64,000 nucleotides of DNA from CAVRXQ01 sp963838845 (GCA_963838845.1 CAWISR010000001.1:1-64000); one strand, 5' to 3'. Numbered from the stretch's first letter, positions 18,099 through 25,626 are shown. The notes: generated from the letters alone by a model not told the origin. Made by a program: numbers and translations.

Positions 18099-18940
18099 CC
18101 GCCCGGATCCGCGCTCATGAACGAGATGACGTCCCCTTCGACGACGGGTTCCTCCGGGTCCCGGCTGATCTGATCTCCATTGAACGCCGCGACGACCTCT
18201 TGGGTGAGCGGCGTTCTTGAAGCCTCGGCCGCCTCCGCGAGTGTCGCTGCACGCACGCGCGTTGTCCGTGGTGTGCCGGGGGACCGCAGTACACCGAAGC
18301 GTTCGACGACGACCTCGGGAGCCGGGCGGGCCCTCGCCGCCTGATAGTCGCTCGGCTCATTGAGGTTCGTCACCGAATCGAGACTTGGGTCACACCGCGC
18401 GACGTCGGGATCGCTGAGTATCCGCTCCTCGTCGAGTTCCGACCATCGACACTCCTCGAGCAGAAAAGCTGGTCGCAGTCGATCGGCGTCGAGAAGCTTC
18501 CGAACCCGAGGAGCGAGCTCAACGCGGTAGGCGGCGGCAAGCGGTTGGCGAAATCCGCGCAGGTACGGCACACATGCGTCCAGGTCGTCGTCGACCTCGA
18601 TGACGACGCGACGAACGAACGCCGGGTGGAGCATGGGCACGTCCGTCGAAGAGACGTACGCGACCTCGCTCCTCCCTTCCAGCGCGGCCAAGCCGGCCGC
18701 AAGTCCGCCGAGTGGGCCACGCCCGAGTTCCTGATCGTCGACGACCTCGAACCTCTGCGGAAGGCGAGGCAGAGTCTGTCCCGGTGCTCGAACGCAAATC
18801 ACGGGACCATCCACGGCGCGACCCACGATGCCTCCCACGCGTCGCACCAACGTGGAACCGTGCCACTCAAGGAGCGCCTTAGACGTACCCATCCGGGACG
18901 ACCTGCCTCCGACCAGCACTACTCCTGCACTGAGAGGCAC
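18095..18940 (-). CDS. MobA-MoaD fusion protein (cofactor nucleotidyltransferase plus ubiquitin-like sulfur carrier)
   Basis: 281 aa. Residues 1-190 are a MobA-type guanylyltransferase with the signature LVGGRSSRMGTSKALLEW and the acidic STDVPML motif, making the guanine dinucleotide form of molybdopterin used by formate dehydrogenase. From about residue 200 a MoaD/ThiS-like beta-grasp domain follows (VVVERFGVLRS, AATLAEAAEA, VVEGDVISF), and the protein ends exactly in Gly-Gly, the residues thiocarboxylated in MoaD. So one polypeptide appears to hold the sulfur carrier for molybdopterin synthesis and the final nucleotide attachment step. It is the first gene of the operon. No MoaE or MoeB lies nearby. 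Confidence 0.85.
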   Translation of the reverse strand: MPLSAGVVLVGGRSSRMGTSKALLEWHGSTLVRRVGGIVGRAVDGPVICVRAPGQTLPRLPQRFEVVDDQELGRGPLGGLAAGLAALEGRSEVAYVSSTDVPMLHPAFVRRVVIEVDDDLDACVPYLRGFRQPLAAAYRVELAPRVRKLLDADRLRPAFLLEECRWSELDEERILSDPDVARCDPSLDSVTNLNEPSDYQAARARPAPEVVVERFGVLRSPGTPRTTRVRAATLAEAAEASRTPLTQEVVAAFNGDQISRDPEEPVVEGDVISFMSADPGG

Positions 18941-19060
18941 ACGGAAACGATAGGTCGATGTGCGAGGAGCACCTCTGCGGGCGGCGCCGAGCTGTTAAAC
19001 CTCACCCACCATCGCGTCAAATTTCAGCCGGCCGCGAAGTGTCAAGGCTCAGCACCATAG

Positions 19061-19108
19061 GGTGCGCGCCGAGGGACTCGAAACCTCAACCTGCGGATTA
19101 AGAGTCCG
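19061..19108 (-). repeat. Diverged copy of tRNA-Lys 3' end (outer attachment-site remnant)
   Basis: 48 bases matching 28400-28447 of the tRNA-Lys gene with two mismatches (19068 and 19083). It covers the T-arm, variable loop and part of the anticodon arm but not the 5' half, so it is not a tRNA. It reads as the far junction of an older integration. Confidence 0.7.
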
Positions 19109-19417
19109 ACCGCAACCGCCGCGAAACGAACGACTGTTCGTCGTTATCGCTCGTGACCAGGTAAAATGGCGCCCGTCTGGTCGTCCCTGGTCGGAGTGAC
19201 CTCGAATGTGGGATGGCTTGTGGGATGGCTTGTCCCGCCGCGACAGTTTGGCACGACGCCGCCTACAGCGCGCTGAATCCTCGATGTCCGGTCCCGGCCC
19301 ATGCGTGGGGATCTCGGATCACGGCGGAATATCCAATACGAGACTCGCGACTGGCCGTCACCTTCGAGCCCGGCGAGAGAAGCTCGAAGTCGGCGATTTC
19401 CCGGCGGTGATCTTCAA
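19109..19417. other. Unassigned stretch
   Basis: About 300 bases after the attachment remnant. Small plus-strand frames are present without ribosome sites or recognisable domains. A short tandem duplication (GTGGGATGGCTT / GTGGGATGGCTT, near 19207-19231) is the only structure noticed. Confidence 0.4.
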
Positions 19418-20866
19418 CTACGGTCCGATACGTATGTTCCAGCGACGCGACGTTTGACTCCTGCGGCGTCGTTCGTGCTTACGCGCGACGAGGATGTCAT
19501 AAGCACCGGGACAGACGGGACATACCGGATCGCGATGCGTTGTGCATACCCATTTGCCTCGCCCAGTATCGAATTCGATAGACGGTCGTTCGGTCAGGGG
19601 GGCCGAGGCGCGTTGCATTTGACCCACCTGACTGGCACCTAGAACGCGAATATTCGAGGAGACAATTCGGTCGACGTCTTTTGACAGGCGCAGCAGATGC
19701 GGAAAGGCCGTCGCCGCTTGTTTGCCTTCGTCCGCCGACACATCTGAGATCTTGCCATTTTCAAGTCGGTACATGACGATTTCGATTTGAGTTTCTGTGG
19801 GAATTTCCATCGCGACGTATCCACTTCGCGGTGACACCCATGCCACCCAAATGGAAAAGGTTTCAAGTTCACTCGGCGACAGTCCGCCGCCGTGGTCTCC
19901 GAGGGCCTCGTACTCCACAAAGCCTCGAGGGATCGGTGTTCCGGCCAACCTCGCGCCTTGACCAAGTCGGTCATTGATGTCGGTGACAAATTCGGAAACT
20001 AAATCGTGCGAAGTCTCCGCCTCAGAGGAGGCAGTGGTGCTCTCCGCTGCGGAAGAGGCAGTGCTCTCCGCCTCAGTAGAAGGCTGTGCTCTCCGCAGAA
20101 GAGACAGTGCTCTCCGCGGAAGAGGCAGCGCTGTCCGCAGAAGGGCCAGTGCTCTCCGCGGAAGAGGCAGCGCTGTCCGCAGAAGGGCCAGTGCTCTCCG
20201 CGGAAGAGGCAGCGCTCTCCGCAGAAGGGCCAGTGCTCTCCGCAGAAGAGGCAGCGCTCTCCGCAGAAGAGCTAATGCTCTCCGCAGAAGGGCCACCAGT
20301 GCTCTCCGCAGAAGGGCCAGTGCCCTCCACAGAAGAGGCAGCGCTCTCCGCAGAAGGGCCACTGCTCTCCACAGAAGAGGCAGTGCTCTCCGCAGAAGGG
20401 CCACTGCGCTCCGCAATAGAGCCAGTGCTCTCCGCAGAAGAGGCATTGCGCTCCGCAATAGAGCCAGTGCTCTCCGCAGAAGGGCCAGTGCTCTCTCAGA
20501 GGAGGCAGCGCTCTCCGCAGAAGTGGCAATGCTCTGCACCGCCGAGGCTGGAGCGCTGGGACGCGGATCGGGAAGTCGTTTCAATCGCGTCAGCCACTTC
20601 TGATTTCTCGCGACCACATACGGCGCAAATAGGTTCAAGGTCACGACGCCGAATCCGGCTATTTGCTGTCCACGATGAAACGCGGTAACACCGCATCGTT
20701 TGCATAACGAGAGTCGTTGTGATGTTTTTATCTTGCGATAGACGACGCCGCCGTCTATGGAACGAACAACCACAGTGATCGCGGGCCAGCGTCCACACCG
20801 CTCGCACACAGTCCAGGTTTCTCCAAGAGGAGGCGTCGGCAGGTACTGAGTGAATCGATCGGTCAT
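19418..20866 (-). CDS. Zinc-ribbon protein with 21-bp-repeat central region, function unknown
   Basis: 482 aa as read. Residues 1-100 hold two CxxC pairs (CERCGRW and LCKRCG), likely one zinc ribbon, followed by a hydrophobic stretch (AGFGVVTLNLFAPYVVA). Residues 120-265 are encoded by a tandem array of 21-bp units and read as RALALLR heptads. The last 215 residues (LVSEFVTDINDRLGQGARL and onward) look like an ordinary folded domain I do not recognise, with late cysteines (CTTHRDPVCPVC). On both sides of the array the text is Ser/Ala/Glu-rich, matching a different reading frame of the same repeats, so the array seems to be read out of its original frame. The gene lies within the outer tRNA-bounded segment. 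Confidence 0.6.
   Translation of the reverse strand: MTDRFTQYLPTPPLGETWTVCERCGRWPAITVVVRSIDGGVVYRKIKTSQRLSLCKRCGVTAFHRGQQIAGFGVVTLNLFAPYVVARNQKWLTRLKRLPDPRPSAPASAVQSIATSAESAASSERALALLRRALALLRSAMPLLRRALALLRSAVALLRRALPLLWRAVALLRRALPLLWRALALLRRALVALLRRALALLRRALPLLRRALALLRRALPLPRRALALLRTALPLPRRALALLRTALPLPRRALSLLRRAQPSTEAESTASSAAESTTASSEAETSHDLVSEFVTDINDRLGQGARLAGTPIPRGFVEYEALGDHGGGLSPSELETFSIWVAWVSPRSGYVAMEIPTETQIEIVMYRLENGKISDVSADEGKQAATAFPHLLRLSKDVDRIVSSNIRVLGASQVGQMQRASAPLTERPSIEFDTGRGKWVCTTHRDPVCPVCPGAYDILVARKHERRRRSQTSRRWNIRIGP
20034..20551. repeat. 21-bp tandem repeat array
   Basis: More than 20 head-to-tail copies of a 21-bp unit, GTGCTCTCCGCAGAAGRGSCA on the plus strand. Most units are exactly 21 bp and some are 24 bp. 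Two units break the frame: a 20-bp unit at 20488-20507 and a 25-bp unit at 20060-20084. All copies lie within one minus-strand gene. Confidence 0.9.
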
Positions 20867-21196
20867 TCGGCCACCCCCAAAGCGATAGATCAGGTCTCTA
20901 GGACGTCCGAAGGCATTTCAATGGAACGCGACTTCCGCAACTGAAGGATCGTCCTACCGGCTCCTTTTGTCATCGTTCACGCAAGTTAAAGGCCCTGAAT
21001 CACTTGAGCCGAAAGAGCCAGCGAGTTTGGGTCCAAACTGCACCGCCCGGACTTCGAGTTGGGCAGAACCGAGCGAGCTTGGCGCGGCCTAACGCGTCGT
21101 AATTGGTTCCAATAATCAGTTGGGTTCAAGTAATAGAGATCAAGTAAACGCGAAAACGGCACCGAGTCGAAACCCGGCACCGTTCGCAGAACGTGG
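20867..21196. other. Unassigned stretch upstream of the repeat gene
   Basis: About 330 bases without a convincing gene. It should hold the promoter of the minus-strand repeat-protein gene. An open frame reading out of the tRNA fragment (starting MRVRVPRGAP) is a translation of tRNA sequence and is not a gene. Confidence 0.5.
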
Positions 21197-21249
21197 CTCT
21201 GACCTGGTGCGCCCCGAGGGACTCGAACCCTCAACCTGCGGATTAAGAG
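21197..21249 (-). repeat. Attachment site, distal copy (attR)
   Basis: 52 of 53 bases are identical to 28391-28443, the last 46 without any mismatch, including the encoded CCA end of tRNA-Lys. Identity stops abruptly after GATTAAGAG, within the anticodon arm. Confidence 0.85.
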
Positions 21250-21353
21250 CGTGATCCTGTCGGTTTCAGGCTTAGCCGACGTTCGCCGATACTGCGGTTT
21301 ACCTGCTCAATTATTCCTACCGCTGACCATGCTTCGCGGAGTTTGGCCGGGAG

Positions 21354-21374
21354 TTGTAGTCACGGTGTAGTCAC
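21354..21374 (+). promoter_or_regulatory. Putative integrase arm-type sites, distal end
   Basis: Two direct copies of the 9-mer TGTAGTCAC start 11 bp apart (21355 and 21366), about 105 bp inside the distal attachment core. The same pair with the same spacing and orientation occurs at the other end of the element. Confidence 0.65.
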
Positions 21375-21516
21375 GGAAAGAGTCCGCTGACAATCCGTAG
21401 GCGCGTCGAAAGAACATCGCTGTGGTTTGCCCTGAGTCCGCACAGGTGGGCCGTAGAGGCTCGCAATCCCGGCGCGGAGCGTGCGAGTAGCCGTCGAATC
21501 GAGTCTGCGCGCTAAA

Positions 21517-21708
21517 TCAGCCTTCGCCGCCCAGCTCCTCGTCGTCACCGTCCGGCGGCTTCGGCGTGCGAGGTGCCTCGATTATCGGCGTGTAGTCGTG
21601 CTTCGGCACATTCGGTCCGCTAGCAGTCCACTTCGCCCTTTGAAACTTCGGCGTCGAGTCGTCCTCGGGCTTGGCTTTGCGCTTAAACAGTCGCGAGAGG
21701 ATGCTCAC
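21517..21708 (-). CDS. Small hypothetical protein
   Basis: 63 aa, starting at GTG 21708, which overlaps the TGA of the upstream small gene (GTGA). Basic N-terminus (SILSRLFKRKAKP), then a Pro/Asp/Glu-rich tail. I do not recognise a domain. The overlap with its neighbour and its place near the element end suggest a two-gene phage-type cassette. Confidence 0.5.
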   Translation of the reverse strand: MSILSRLFKRKAKPEDDSTPKFQRAKWTASGPNVPKHDYTPIIEAPRTPKPPDGDDEELGGEG

Positions 21709-21881
21709 TTGCTCAATCCCCACTTGCGGAGGACTCGCCGATCCGCGCGTCCGGTCGCCCGATAGACCTTTCGACGAATCTCACGCTTCGCAAGCGCCTC
21801 GGGACCACGTGAGGCTGCGGCGGCCGTGTTCGATGCCCTGGCGATCTTGTAAAGCCAGCTGGTGAAACTTCGTTCGCTCAT
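21705..21881 (-). CDS. Small basic hypothetical protein
   Basis: 58 aa, ATG at 21881 preceded by GGAGGCGCAA on the minus strand, a good ribosome site. Arg/Lys-rich with helical character (SWLYKIARASNTAAAA and KREIRRKVYRATGRADRRVL). Short basic proteins of this look are common in actinobacterial phages and integrative elements and may bind nucleic acid. This is inference; no function is assigned. Confidence 0.55.
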   Translation of the reverse strand: MSERSFTSWLYKIARASNTAAAASRGPEALAKREIRRKVYRATGRADRRVLRKWGLSK

Positions 21882-21960
21882 TTGCGCCTCCTCGCCTCAA
21901 TCTTGGCGGGTTCTCAACCGGGCTGGCGAAGACGAACACACGTTCGATACACTCGAGCCC

Positions 21961-22167
21961 GTGGCAGACCTGCTCCCCCACGAGGTTGAGCTGCTGCGGA
22001 GATCCGTGGCGATCGTTTCCCCGTGCCAGCCGAGCGGCATGAACCGAGAAACGGCGTTGCAAGTCCTCGGTCAGTTGAAGAACGTGACACAGGAACGTGA
22101 TCGGCTCGCCGCGGAACTTGCAAATTGCATCGCCCGGTGGCTGAGCAACGGTGAAGGCAGACCTTAA
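21961..22167 (+). CDS. Small hypothetical protein
   Basis: 68 aa from GTG 21961; the frame is open further upstream to 21862, but that would overlap the divergent small gene. Helical, with a likely coiled coil at the end (QVLGQLKNVTQERDRLAAEL). No domain recognised. It is followed after 10 nt by another small gene with a clear ribosome site placed across its stop, so the two form a cassette. Confidence 0.5.
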   Translation: MADLLPHEVELLRRSVAIVSPCQPSGMNRETALQVLGQLKNVTQERDRLAAELANCIARWLSNGEGRP

Positions 22168-22177
22168 GGTGAGCGGA

Positions 22178-22336
22178 ATGCCAACCGAGATGGAACCGCG
22201 TCACCCGATGGCCGAACTACTCGACGAGGTCGGTTCGTGCGCGAGAGGTGAGATGCCACTGCCCGATCGCGACCGGTTGGCGAACTGGCTTTACCTGCTA
22301 AATGTCGTCGATGGTTCGGACGCGGCGAACGACTAA
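22178..22336 (+). CDS. Small hypothetical protein
   Basis: 52 aa, ATG at 22178 with AAGGTGAGCGGA directly upstream. Acidic, helical (HPMAELLDEVGSCARGE and DRDRLANWLYLLNVV). No known domain. Second gene of the plus-strand cassette inside the element. Confidence 0.5.
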   Translation: MPTEMEPRHPMAELLDEVGSCARGEMPLPDRDRLANWLYLLNVVDGSDAAND

Positions 22337-22394
22337 CGGGACGAAGTTCGCGGTGATTGAACCGAATTAATAGGGCTGAATTACTTGCACACGA

Positions 22395-22886
22395 TTACTG
22401 CGGATCGGTGGCGCCCAGCTCGTCCGATTCTCCGTACCAAAGCTGCGCAAGCCTGATGTGCTCTTCAGAAATAAGTCCCGCGTTCGCGCACCTGATCCAG
22501 GCATCGATGATGTTCCGTGCGCCCATGACTTCGATCAGTCCTGAGGTCGTGTTGATCATCTCGTTGACAAGCTGCGGGTCGGTGATTCCAGCTCGCTGGA
22601 GCGCTCTGACAGCTTCGTCAAGTCGATGGACGGCTTCGCGGCGGCTTTGCCGCGCAGTGTTTAGCGCGGCAAGACGCTCTTCTTTCATCTTCGCCATCTC
22701 TTGATCCGACGTGGGTTCGGGCGCTTCCGCGTCGGAGGACTCTGCTCTGCGGATGTCCATGCAGAGATCCACACACTCGTCGCAGATATACACGCCGGGC
22801 CCGGCGATGAGCTTTTTGACCTGCTTCTGAGTTTTCCCGCAAAAGGAACACTTCACGAGTTCCCCACCGTCGCCGAACTTGGCCAC
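22395..22886 (-). CDS. Orphan ClpX-type zinc-finger protein
   Basis: 163 aa. The first 50 residues copy the N-terminal zinc-binding domain of the ClpX unfoldase almost letter for letter: MAKFGDGGELVKCSFCGK, then KKLIAGPGVYICDECVDLC, giving a C4 site (two CxxC pairs). No AAA+ ATPase part follows. Instead there is a charged linker and a roughly 95-residue helical domain (KEERLAALNTARQSRREAV, AGITDPQLVNEM) that I do not recognise. In ClpX this domain dimerises and binds adaptors and substrates, so a free copy could redirect or block ClpXP. That role is inference. It lies inside the integrated element. ATG start at 22886. Confidence 0.8.
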   Translation of the reverse strand: MAKFGDGGELVKCSFCGKTQKQVKKLIAGPGVYICDECVDLCMDIRRAESSDAEAPEPTSDQEMAKMKEERLAALNTARQSRREAVHRLDEAVRALQRAGITDPQLVNEMINTTSGLIEVMGARNIIDAWIRCANAGLISEEHIRLAQLWYGESDELGATDPQ

Positions 22887-22955
22887 GACCTCAATCCTCG
22901 CGCGGCTTTCGACGAGTCCGGCTAGGTAATTGTCCTTGATATATATCCCGAGAGG

Positions 22956-23150
22956 TCAGTCGTGGCTTCTCCCTTTGATCCACTTCTTGATCGTGGACCA
23001 GTTGTTGATGACTACCAGCCCGGGAATGGTGAACCAAAAGACGATGAAAACAAGCGCAACCGTCTTGTTCAGGTGATACAGGCCGATCAGGGCGAGAATG
23101 CCGACCAGGGCTATGCCCGCGAACTTAAGAAGTCTCTCCCGGCGTGCCAT
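22956..23150 (-). CDS. Small two-helix membrane protein
   Basis: 64 aa. A basic N-terminus (MARRERLLKFAG) is followed by two hydrophobic segments (about 9-26 and 30-48) and a basic tail (KKWIKGRSHD). A GAGGCGCGATCGGC stretch precedes the ATG. No family recognised. It could be a small inner-membrane protein encoded by the element. Confidence 0.55.
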   Translation of the reverse strand: MARRERLLKFAGIALVGILALIGLYHLNKTVALVFIVFWFTIPGLVVINNWSTIKKWIKGRSHD

Positions 23151-23271
23151 GCCGATCGCGCCTCCTAATTCCTCCTACGACACGTCGAAAGCAAGCGTGT
23201 AGGCCACGGCGACCCCGTAATAGAAACTGGTTTGACGCCGTCGGCATCTGACGATTTGGATCGGAGAGGTG

Positions 23272-23703
23272 ATGCCCCACGAGGACAACTTCGAGATCTC
23301 CGAACAGTCCGACGCGGGCGAGGTCGCCGGCAGGATCGCATCGGGATTTGTCGACTCTTGGAATCGCCATGACATGACGAGCTTGGTGGCGCTGTTCCAC
23401 GATAACGCCGCGTTCGTCAATGTGGTCGGAGTGCACATGCGAGGTCGCGACGAGATCGAACACCATCACGCGGTCGCTCACGCCGGGCCTTTTCAGTCAT
23501 CCACGCTGAACCTTGATGTCGAAGATGCAAGCGAGATCGTGCCTGGGGTCGTTGTGGCGCACGCGCGGAGCGCACTTCACGGCGATACGCGCGATCCGGG
23601 CGGCAAACGCGAGTCACTCTTAACCTTGGTGATCGAGCGCCGCGCGGGGCTCTGGAAAATCACCGCAGCCCATAACACGAATATCCCTATGGAGCGAGCC
23701 TGA
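23272..23703 (+). CDS. SnoaL-like / SgcJ-family protein
   Basis: 143 aa of the cystatin-like NTF2 fold. The opening SGFVDSWNRHDMTSLVALF and MRGRDEIEHHHAVAH with the closing LWKITAAHNTNI fit the SgcJ/EcaC (DUF4440-like) group. These bind small molecules or act as isomerases or accessory proteins; the ligand here is unknown. The ATG at 23272 is preferred over GTG 23269 because GGAGAGG lies immediately before. It lies convergent to the SRPBCC gene, within the tRNA-bounded element, so it is probably cargo. Confidence 0.75.
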   Translation: MPHEDNFEISEQSDAGEVAGRIASGFVDSWNRHDMTSLVALFHDNAAFVNVVGVHMRGRDEIEHHHAVAHAGPFQSSTLNLDVEDASEIVPGVVVAHARSALHGDTRDPGGKRESLLTLVIERRAGLWKITAAHNTNIPMERA

Positions 23704-23734
23704 TCGCCGCAAATGAACTCACATATCTGCACGA

Positions 23735-24208
23735 TCACGTAGCGCCACCCGATTCTGCTGCCCTCTTGATTGCAGAAAGGGTCGCTGGAATCCCCTGATG
23801 GGCAGCCTCGGTTCGATCAGCAATCTGGGCGAGAGCGTCACCACCGAATCGCTGCTCGAATCGTGCGATACCAGCCGGGAGGAACTCCCATGACTCAGTG
23901 ACCTTCGTCCCACCTTCATCCGGGGTGAACGTGTAGCCCCAACGAACCCACGAGTCACCAACGACAAACGCGAATTCGCGCCCTCGATCTGCCGCCACGA
24001 CTTCCGAACGTGTTTCCCACGTTCGTTCAGAGGTCTCATTGCGACCGGTGAACCGAGCACCCACTCGGGGGCCATCGCCCTCGTCCCACCAGCAAGCTTT
24101 GCAAACTGGACTCCATTCGCCCATTCGAGTGACGTCGGAGACCATGTCGTAGAGCAACTCTGCCGGACCGGCGATCACGATCGACTCTGAGTAGCTGGGA
24201 TTCGTCAT
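23735..24208 (-). CDS. SRPBCC-family (START-like) protein
   Basis: 157 aa from the ATG at 24208, the conserved family start (SIVIAGPAELLYDMVSDV, then RMGEWSPVCKACWW). The middle WVRWGYTFTPDEGGTKVTES and the final amphipathic helix fit the polyketide-cyclase/dehydrase lipid-binding fold with a deep hydrophobic pocket. The open frame extends upstream without family similarity. Ligand unknown. Cytoplasmic. It diverges from the cupin gene, with about 220 bp between them. Confidence 0.78.
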   Translation of the reverse strand: MTNPSYSESIVIAGPAELLYDMVSDVTRMGEWSPVCKACWWDEGDGPRVGARFTGRNETSERTWETRSEVVAADRGREFAFVVGDSWVRWGYTFTPDEGGTKVTESWEFLPAGIARFEQRFGGDALAQIADRTEAAHQGIPATLSAIKRAAESGGAT

Positions 24209-24430
24209 TCGCACAGTCTTGCTCTCGGAAGTCGACTGCACCCGATTCCCGGAGCCGAGCGCCGACGACGAACCGGCATCCACCAGACGAACTGTCTGTC
24301 GTGGATTGCGAAGATTTCCGCATTTACTTGAACTCATATAGCGGCCACTCCTCGGCGAGCGGCCTGAGCATTCGCCGTGATGAACTGCCATACTCCCCGT
24401 GACACAGGGAAAAGGCACAGGGGGTGCGAA

Positions 24431-24796
24431 ATGGCTCAGATGGTTCGAAAGAGTCTCGACTCTCCAGAGGAGACACGCCCATTCGAAGAGGGCATGGGCC
24501 AGCTCGAGTTGGTGAACCTCGATCGCGGCGCCGTTGGCCGAGCGACCTTCGAGCCGGGTTGGCGGTGGTCGAAGCACGTCAAGCCAATCGCCGGGACTGA
24601 CAGTTGCCAGGCTGCCCACATGGGCTACTTCATCTCAGGTCGAATGAAAATCGTCATGGACGATGGCGAAGAGATGGAGTTCGGACCCGGCGATTTCATG
24701 GAGGCCCCTCCGGGTCATGACGCCTGGATCGTCGGCGACGAGCCGTGCGTGGTGATCGACTGGCAGGGCTTTGCCGACTACGCAAAGCGCCGTTAG
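24431..24796 (+). CDS. Cupin-domain protein
   Basis: 121 aa. ATG at 24431 follows AGGGGGTGCGAA; the longer start at 24377 is less likely. One small cupin barrel: HVKPIAGTDSCQAAHMGYF gives a metal-ligand-like His pair, then GRMKIVMDDGEEMEFGPGDF is the second cupin motif with PPGHDAWIVG. Cupins of this kind bind a metal and a small ligand, for signalling or catalysis. Substrate unknown. Likely element cargo, together with the SRPBCC and SnoaL-like genes. Confidence 0.8.
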   Translation: MAQMVRKSLDSPEETRPFEEGMGQLELVNLDRGAVGRATFEPGWRWSKHVKPIAGTDSCQAAHMGYFISGRMKIVMDDGEEMEFGPGDFMEAPPGHDAWIVGDEPCVVIDWQGFADYAKRR

Positions 24797-24878
24797 CCAT
24801 TCGAGTGAAGGATCGTTAGTCGCGCAGCTATATCTGCACAAGTAAACCAACGTGCAACCTTTCGCAGCACTCGTTCTG

Positions 24879-25355
24879 CTACCGAGCCGACTTCCTCACA
24901 CCTCTTCGAGCCTGCTTCATTGCCTTCTTCGCCTTGACGGCTTTCACTGGCGCGGGAGCCTTCTTCGCCTTGGCGGCTTTCACTGGCGCGGGAGCCTTCT
25001 TCGCCTTGGCGGCTTTCACTGGCGCGGGAGCCTTCTTCGCCTTGACGGCTTTCACTGGCGCGGAAGCCTTCTTCGCCTTGGCAGTTCTGCCCGATGGCGA
25101 GACCTTCTTTGCCTTCGCGGTCGTCCTCACCGATCTCGACGAAGAACTGGCCCCATGCACATGCAGTACCAATTCCGGCTCGATGATCTCAACAACCCGG
25201 TTGAACTGATGGAGTGCCACCATCAGCGAATCGCGCGCGTAGTCGTTGTCCTCATCAACTCGATCTTCTAGCTCGATCAGTCGCACGCTCAGCGCCGTTA
25301 GCCCGTTGATCAAGATGTGAAGCTCCTCGTTCGTGAAGGTCCTCTCATAGGCCAC
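24879..25355 (-). CDS. Histone-H1-like Lys/Ala/Pro-repeat protein
   Basis: 158 aa. Residues 1-75 form a helical, acidic domain (TNEELHILINGLTALSVRL, EDRVDEDNDYARDSL). Residues 80-158 are a strongly basic tail of about five repeats of KKAPAPVKAAKA type, resembling histone H1 tails and the C-terminal tail of actinobacterial HU. It probably binds DNA or compacts the nucleoid; the acidic head may dimerise. The repeats are also near-identical in DNA (24850-25080), so copy number can change. It sits inside the integrated element. The exact family is not recognised. Confidence 0.65.
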   Translation of the reverse strand: MAYERTFTNEELHILINGLTALSVRLIELEDRVDEDNDYARDSLMVALHQFNRVVEIIEPELVLHVHGASSSSRSVRTTAKAKKVSPSGRTAKAKKASAPVKAVKAKKAPAPVKAAKAKKAPAPVKAAKAKKAPAPVKAVKAKKAMKQARRGVRKSAR

Positions 25356-25626
25356 GTCGAAACGCTACTGCCTTTGAGTAGTAATTGAATCGAAGTAAAA
25401 CCGAGCGACGCGAGTGATCGGAAACTCGCGTCGCTCGGAATGGAGAGCGCCGGCCGCTTGGCCGAAAGGTGTAAACCGAACGGCCGGCGGCGCCACTGCT
25501 TCGCTGAGGCTACGGAACCGGCGAAGCGGGCAGCGAGGTCTAATACTTGAACGCGCGAGACAGCGATCGAATGCTGCCATCGCTGTTCCAATTTTCCGGG
25601 ATGATCCCAGCGGGCGCGCCCAGCTC
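25356..25626. other. Remnant coding DNA after the prohead protease
   Basis: No intact gene. Immediately after the protease stop, the same minus-strand frame continues for 28 codons (25540-25626), from ELGAPAGIIPENW to AFKY and a stop. This reads like the C-terminus of a real protein and suggests a deletion scar where capsid genes would be expected. Confidence 0.5.

Noticed and set aside
18941..19060. Molybdenum-cofactor riboswitch upstream of the mobA-moaD operon
   Set aside because: No recognisable conserved Moco-motif helices were found by eye in the short leader.
20034..20551. Tandem repeats considered as a CRISPR array
   Set aside because: There are no spacers; units are contiguous, 21 bp, coding, and there are no cas genes.
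20086..20688. Plus-strand frame through the 21-bp repeats (LSAEGPV repeats)
   Set aside because: The array has no stops in several frames because of its composition; the minus-strand frame has flanking folded domains, the plus one does not.
20986..21234. Minus-strand frame beginning MRVRVPRGAP
   Set aside because: The start is translated tRNA 3' end; no ribosome site or domain.
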